From Oscillospiraceae bacterium (GTDB taxonomy: Bacteria; Bacillota; Clostridia; Oscillospirales; Ruminococcaceae), in NCBI GenBank assembly GCA_031260615.1, contig JAISLG010000102.1:1-8852 (forward strand): a DNA stretch of 8,852 bases. Reading direction: 5' to 3'. The notes beneath the pieces are model-generated. The model had not been told where the DNA came from, did no database searches, and was given only the letters and a program-made list of their open reading frames with translations. Position 1 is the stretch's first letter. Each line of letters starts with the position of its first letter. A program made the translations under genes and the position numbers. Of this stretch, positions 5,585-8,852 are shown piece after piece.

Positions 5585-5607
5585 TGCATAATAATACCAA
5601 GTATAAT
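5580..5607 (+). promoter_or_regulatory. Candidate promoter upstream of the ABC operon
   Basis: TTGAGT at 5580-5585 (4 of 6 to the consensus) and a perfect TATAAT at 5602-5607 are separated by 16 bp. Transcription would start near 5614 and run through the broken small ORF to the ABC ATPase at 5863, making a leader of about 250 bases. The -35 derives from the end of the PIN remnant, so the promoter would be a product of its decay. The match is by eye only. Confidence 0.4.
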
Positions 5608-5632
5608 ACCCCACAAAGGAGAAACCCCAACA

Positions 5633-5825
5633 ATGGCAACTTCAATAGATATGAAAACAGCAGGGATAACTATCTGCTCGACGACCAGTTATCAAATATA
5701 AAGACCCCGATTATTATGACAAGTTCGCGAAAATAGTAGGCTTTGAACGTAACCGTATCGCGGAGTTGTTCGATATAGATAATCTCCGCCCCGTGCCGTC
5801 TAAGGACGACATTGATGAAGTATAA
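5633..5825 (+). pseudogene. Frameshifted fifth copy of the small array gene
   Basis: It starts MATSIDMKTAG with AAAGGAG at 5615-5621 in front, as in the intact copies, but the frame stops at 5699-5701 after 22 codons. In another frame the rest of the protein is readable: LLDD, then KYKDPDYYDKFAKIV, ERNRIAELFDIDNLRPVPSKDD and a slightly longer tail ending at a TAA at 5823-5825. Compared with copy 3, about 10 bases are missing just after codon 11 and about 4 near 5690-5697. The core is intermediate between copies 1-3 and copy 4. The ABC ATPase ATG is 38 bases after its end. Confidence 0.85.
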
Positions 5826-5862
5826 TCCCACTTACTCAACCAAAAAATTTATAAGGAAAACT

Positions 5863-6798
5863 ATGTCACTACGCGTATCACATTTAGTAAAGAGATACGG
5901 CGAATTTACCGCAGTGGACGACCTCGACTTCGAGTTGAGTGCGCCCGGCGTGTTCGCGCTACTCGGGAGTAACGGCGCGGGTAAGACTACATCTATGCGC
6001 GTTATACTCGGTATGCTCGCGAAAGAAAGCGGCTCCGTCGAATGGGACGGTAAACCCCTTAAACCCGCCTCGGGTAGTGTCGGATACCTCGCCGAAGAAC
6101 GCGGTCTGTACCCCAAATACAAAATAGGCGAGCAACTCGCTTACTTCGCGCGCCTCAAAGGTATGCCTAAATCCGCCGCCGATGAAGCTATCGGGAAATG
6201 GCTCTCGCGCCTCGGTGTCGAAGAATACCGATATAAAATCCCCGACCAACTCTCAAAAGGTAATCAACAAAAAATTCAACTCGCGTGTGCCTTAATCGCT
6301 GACCCCGAATTGCTCATTCTCGACGAACCACTCTCAGGACTCGACCCCGTAAATTCCGATTTATTCCGCGCCGTTATCCGTGAACAGATTGACGCGGGTA
6401 AGTACATCATTATGTCCTCCCACCAAATGCCCGTTGTGGAGGAATTTTGTGAGCATATCATTATTATGCACCGAGGGAAAACCGTGTTACAGGGCGACCT
6501 CAATAATATCAAGCGCGGTTACGGTCGTGTCAACCTCTCCGTTAAAGCAGATGAGAATATTATTGCCCTCGCCGAGGAATTCGGACTCGCCGTTGTGAAA
6601 CAAACCCCCAATGGTGTCGACTTCCGTGTCCCAAGTGAGTATAATGCCCGTCAGTTCCTCAGAAAAGCAGTGGATACAAATGTCAATATCGTTAAGTTTG
6701 AGTTGCGTGAGCCTACCCTTCACGAAATATTTGTCGAGAAAGTTACAGGCGTTGGCGGCGACTCCGCCGAAAAAATCGAGAAGGAGGCGGCACTATGA
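5863..6798 (+). CDS. ABC transporter ATP-binding protein, NatA-like
   Basis: The 311-residue cytoplasmic ATPase powers the membrane protein encoded next. Motifs are Walker A GSNGAGKT (35-42), YLAEERGLYP (75-84, with Glu where many ABC proteins have the Q-loop Gln, as is usual in NatA-type ATPases), signature LSKGNQQKI (130-138), Walker B LLILDEP (150-156), D-loop SGLDP (158-162) and switch H187. A C-terminal extension from about 215 to 295 ends in REPTLHEIFVEKV, typical of the NatA/DUF4162 group. ATG 5863 is preceded by AAGGA at 5853-5857; an upstream in-frame TTG at 5812 lies in the pseudogene and has no support. The stop overlaps the permease start in ATGA, so the two are translationally coupled. 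Substrate unknown; sodium, drugs or peptides are all exported by relatives. Confidence 0.92.
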   Translation: MSLRVSHLVKRYGEFTAVDDLDFELSAPGVFALLGSNGAGKTTSMRVILGMLAKESGSVEWDGKPLKPASGSVGYLAEERGLYPKYKIGEQLAYFARLKGMPKSAADEAIGKWLSRLGVEEYRYKIPDQLSKGNQQKIQLACALIADPELLILDEPLSGLDPVNSDLFRAVIREQIDAGKYIIMSSHQMPVVEEFCEHIIIMHRGKTVLQGDLNNIKRGYGRVNLSVKADENIIALAEEFGLAVVKQTPNGVDFRVPSEYNARQFLRKAVDTNVNIVKFELREPTLHEIFVEKVTGVGGDSAEKIEKEAAL

Positions 6799-8480
6799 TT
6801 GCTAAGGGTTGGAAAGATATTTTCCGTTTCACTTATCTCCAAACACTTAAATCTAAGGCTTGGCGAATCAGTACCATTATTATACTGCTGTTTGTCGTCT
6901 TGATTATACTCGCTATGAACTTCCTCACGCCTATCCTACTCGAAACAAATAAAGAACAGAGTAACGCCGAATTGCCCGGGATTACCGCGCCCCTTGAAAC
7001 CGAACCGATACAATCCGAACCAACAAAGTCCGAACCCACAAGCAATACCGACACGACAGTCCCCCCCGGTAATACAGGCACTAATACCGACAATACCGAC
7101 AATATCGGCAATACCGACAACACCGATAACACGGACGTACCCGTTATATCGGGGGATACCGAACCGCCCGTAAGTGACGGCGGAACTGCCGTTACCACCG
7201 CGCCGAGCAGTAACGGAACACAGACAATGTACCGCCCGTCTAACGATAAGACTACCCTCTTTATCCTGAATCAACTCGACATTAAACAATACAACTCCGA
7301 CCTACCCGCCGATATTGCCGCGAAACTCGCCGCTATCGGGTTTAATGCTATCAACGTGACGGAAGCACAATACAATGAACTGCTGACTGAGGTGAAATCC
7401 TCGGCACTACCAATGGCGGCGGTTAAAGTATTCCGATACGACGACGGGTATCAGTATATCAAGGACGAGTACCAAATACTTGTGTCGCACCCGTCCGATA
7501 CTACTGTACTCACGGAATCGCAGTACAGTGCGGTTGCGTACTACGTCAAGAACGCAATTCAGGACGCGCAACTCGAAGTGTATGGGGTTGACCCGAACGA
7601 ATACCGCAAAAACAACCTTAACATTACCGCGCATTATGAAGTAGCGGGCGACGGCGAAATATCGGACGTGGAAACATTCGTGAATGTAACCGTGCCTATG
7701 CTTGTCGCTGTATTGCTGTTCGCGTTTATTATAACGTACGGTATGTTAATCGCGCAGTCGATTGCGCTTGAAAAATGCTCGCGCGTTATGGAACTATTAT
7801 TAACATCTGTGCGCCCCCTCGCCGTCATAGTAGGTAAAATACTTGCTATGGGTTTGGCGGCGGTTACGCAAGTAATACTAATAATCGCCGTGGGCGCGGC
7901 AAGCCTATTCGCGAGCGCGCCGTTCGGAGCATTCAAGTATATTTTCAGCGACGACTTGACCGCAACGGGCGACGGCGACGCGCTTGATATAGTATGGCTG
8001 AAAAAGGGCTTAGGCGACGCATTCTCGGGCATTGAACCGATTGCGATTGTATGGGTTATCCTTGTGTTTGTTCTTGGCTTTGTATTCTACTCGTTAATCG
8101 CGGGTGTAATCGGAGCAACCGTAAACCGCAGTGAGGACTTGCAATCCGCTATGCAACCGCTATCATTCTCGGCACTCGTAGGCTTTTTCTTGGCATATTA
8201 CCCGTCCTTGTTTTCAATGGGTTCTGAAAAGGCGAACTTGTTTGAGCAGATAAGTTGGTACTTCCCGATGTCCGCGCCATTCGCACTACCGGGAGCATAT
8301 ATCGTCGGGCGGATTACAGACGCGCAAATGGGGATTGCAATTGTTGTACTCGCTCTCTGCGACCTGTTACTTGTGTTCCTTATCTCGAAAGTGTATGAAT
8401 ATGTAATCGTAAACACGGGGAATACAATGAAGTTGAAGGACATTGCAAAAGTGTTCAAGAACAGGCGGGCTACAAAATAA
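6795..8480 (+). CDS. ABC-2 type permease, NatB-like, with extended outer loop
   Basis: This 561-residue membrane protein pairs with the ATPase. An N-terminal helix lies at about 25-47, then a large presumably extracytoplasmic domain (about 50-298), then five or so helices at about 300-323, 342-372, 417-440, 456-472 and 511-532. The motif EKCSRVMELLLTSVRP (326-341) right after the first helix of the second half is a hallmark of ABC-2/NatB exporters. The outer domain starts with a low-complexity linker (about 66-145) rich in Pro, Glu, Thr, Asn and Asp with six NTD-type triplets, then a folded-looking region (150-290). AAGGAGG at 6781-6787 sets the ATG within the ATGA overlap. No terminator hairpin with a T-run is visible after the stop. 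Confidence 0.9.
   Translation: MIAKGWKDIFRFTYLQTLKSKAWRISTIIILLFVVLIILAMNFLTPILLETNKEQSNAELPGITAPLETEPIQSEPTKSEPTSNTDTTVPPGNTGTNTDNTDNIGNTDNTDNTDVPVISGDTEPPVSDGGTAVTTAPSSNGTQTMYRPSNDKTTLFILNQLDIKQYNSDLPADIAAKLAAIGFNAINVTEAQYNELLTEVKSSALPMAAVKVFRYDDGYQYIKDEYQILVSHPSDTTVLTESQYSAVAYYVKNAIQDAQLEVYGVDPNEYRKNNLNITAHYEVAGDGEISDVETFVNVTVPMLVAVLLFAFIITYGMLIAQSIALEKCSRVMELLLTSVRPLAVIVGKILAMGLAAVTQVILIIAVGAASLFASAPFGAFKYIFSDDLTATGDGDALDIVWLKKGLGDAFSGIEPIAIVWVILVFVLGFVFYSLIAGVIGATVNRSEDLQSAMQPLSFSALVGFFLAYYPSLFSMGSEKANLFEQISWYFPMSAPFALPGAYIVGRITDAQMGIAIVVLALCDLLLVFLISKVYEYVIVNTGNTMKLKDIAKVFKNRRATK
7083..7136 (+). repeat. Six in-frame 9-bp repeats in the permease gene
   Basis: Units of AATACCGAC or close variants run at 7083, 7092, 7101, 7110, 7119 and 7128. 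They encode NTD-NTD-NIG-NTD-NTD-NTD (permease residues 98-115), in the outer linker. A related AATACAGGC lies at 7071-7079, and a run of seven C bases at 7061-7067 precedes it. Slippage in 9-bp steps would lengthen or shorten the linker without breaking the frame. Confidence 0.85.
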
Positions 8481-8487
8481 TAGACAA

Positions 8488-8544
8488 GGCAAAGGGCAAC
8501 AGGCAAGAGGGCAAAAGGCAAAGGGCAACAGGCAACAGGCAACA
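8488..8544. repeat. GGCAACA-type heptamer repeats
   Basis: Eight consecutive 7- or 8-base units fill this stretch: GGCAAAG, GGCAACA, GGCAAGAG, GGCAAAA, GGCAAAG and three GGCAACA. The array begins 7 bases after the permease stop codon. The same motif occurs singly or in pairs at 1436-1445 and 1595-1604, next to copy A of the hairpin element, which suggests the two features belong to one element family. Confidence 0.85.
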
Positions 8545-8572
8545 AAAAGAACGAGGGGCAACGAAGGGAACG

Positions 8573-8684
8573 GCAGGGGGCTGCGCGCCCCCTGCACCCC
8601 GCGGCAGCGTGACGCTGCACCCTTGAAGCGGCGAGTACAACCAAATTTATTTAGAGGGGCGTTTGTTGCGCTTGCAAGTGAACG
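8573..8684. repeat. Dispersed hairpin element, copy B
   Basis: This is the second copy of the element at 1484-1592. The first stem is GCAGGGGGC (8573-8581) with GCCCCCTGC (8587-8595) around the same TGCGC loop; a second hairpin GCAGCG/CGCTGC (8604-8609 and 8613-8618) occupies the position where copy A has only a weak GTAC/GTAC pairing. The identical 15-mer ACAACCAAATTTATT is at 8637-8651, followed by AGAGGG, GTTTGTTGCG and GCAAGTGA. It lies in a 372-base tail (8481-8852) without any gene I can support. Confidence 0.7.
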
Positions 8685-8728
8685 TCATACTTTTTTGGTG
8701 TTTTTAACGGATACACATATCAACAAAC

Positions 8729-8782
8729 CAACCGCCCCCTTGTTTCCATACTCAACCGCCCCCTTGTTTCCATACTCAACCG
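8729..8782. repeat. 24-bp tandem duplication
   Basis: A 24-base unit beginning CAACCGCCCCCTTG and ending CCATACT occurs perfectly twice, at 8729-8752 and 8753-8776, followed by a partial third start CAACCG (8777-8782). Perfect identity indicates a recent duplication. The DNA is non-coding as far as I can tell, although it leaves one + strand frame open. Confidence 0.9.
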
Positions 8783-8831
8783 AAAGCCCCCTTACGAGGG
8801 AATGGAAGTATACACCGAACCAACAATAATT

Positions 8832-8850
8832 GAAAGACGAGCTTTCTTTT
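8832..8850 (+). terminator. Weak terminator-like hairpin at the window edge
   Basis: GAAAG (8832-8836) pairs with CTTTC (8842-8846) around ACGAG and is followed by TTTT. The stem is only 5 bp and A/T-rich, and the window ends at once, so this is only suggestive. If real it would end transcription from the ABC operon, about 350 bases after its stop codon. Confidence 0.25.
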
Positions 8851-8852
8851 CT

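Noticed and set aside
5405..5701. A 98-codon open frame spanning the methyltransferase end to the fifth small gene
   Set aside because: It begins out of frame inside the methyltransferase and then reads through the PIN remnant into the truncated small gene; it is a product of decay, not a gene.
5812..5862. Upstream TTG start for the ABC ATPase
   Set aside because: It lies in the tail of the broken small gene, adds 17 residues not typical of the family, and lacks a good ribosome binding site; ATG 5863 has AAGGA and begins the usual ABC fold.
8443..8829. A 128-codon + strand frame over the repeat-rich tail
   Set aside because: It starts inside the permease gene in another frame and consists of translated GGCAACA, hairpin and 24-bp repeats with no ribosome binding site or domain.

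Overview
The window looks like a piece of a low-to-middle GC Bacillota (Clostridia-type) chromosome, probably from an uncultured gut or rumen lineage. The evidence is consistent GGAGG-type ribosome binding sites, a TATAAT promoter, an XpaC-like membrane protein, a Firmicute-style NagA, a NatA/NatB-like ABC exporter, and G+C-rich hairpin and GGCAACA-type intergenic repeats. This taxonomic call is inference; there is no rRNA or marker gene. All real genes seen are on the + strand. No tRNA, rRNA, transposase or CRISPR array was seen.

Layout. 1-214: two families of short tandem repeats flanking a perfect hairpin. 215-1432: membrane protein with an XpaC-like C-terminal helical domain. 1433-1698: intergenic DNA with two strong hairpins, a dispersed repeat whose second copy lies at 8573-8684, and a promoter. 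1699-2853: nagA (N-acetylglucosamine-6-phosphate deacetylase). 2892-3737: four tandem paralogous 65-residue ORFs on an exact 216-bp period. 3752-4213: a PIN-domain (VapC-like) ribonuclease. 4237-4659: an unrecognised charged protein. 4740-5486: a TylF/MycE-like SAM-dependent O-methyltransferase. 5537-5825: decayed remnants of a second PIN gene and a fifth small ORF. 5863-8480: an overlapping ABC ATPase and ABC-2 permease pair. 8481-8852: non-coding, repeat-rich DNA.

The most interesting part is 2892-5825. The small proteins have almost invariant N- and C-termini (MASTIDMKTAG... and ...IDNLPPVPxKDEK) but cores that range from similar to strongly diverged. They lead directly into a PIN toxin-like gene. 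Broken pieces of the same two gene types recur further on: a C-terminal small-ORF tail at 4672-4707, a PIN tail at 5537-5584 and a frameshifted small ORF at 5633-5825. They bracket the methyltransferase. The simplest reading is an expanding and decaying toxin-antitoxin-like cassette array in which the small proteins are candidate antitoxins or partners of the PIN nuclease, and into which other genes have been placed. The toxin-antitoxin role is inference; the repeat structure and the remnants are read directly from the sequence.

The ABC pair is a self-contained exporter operon (ATGA overlap). nagA is probably transcribed from its own promoter at 1648-1675, and the small-ORF/PIN cluster may be read through from it, because only 38 bp separate nagA from the first small ORF.
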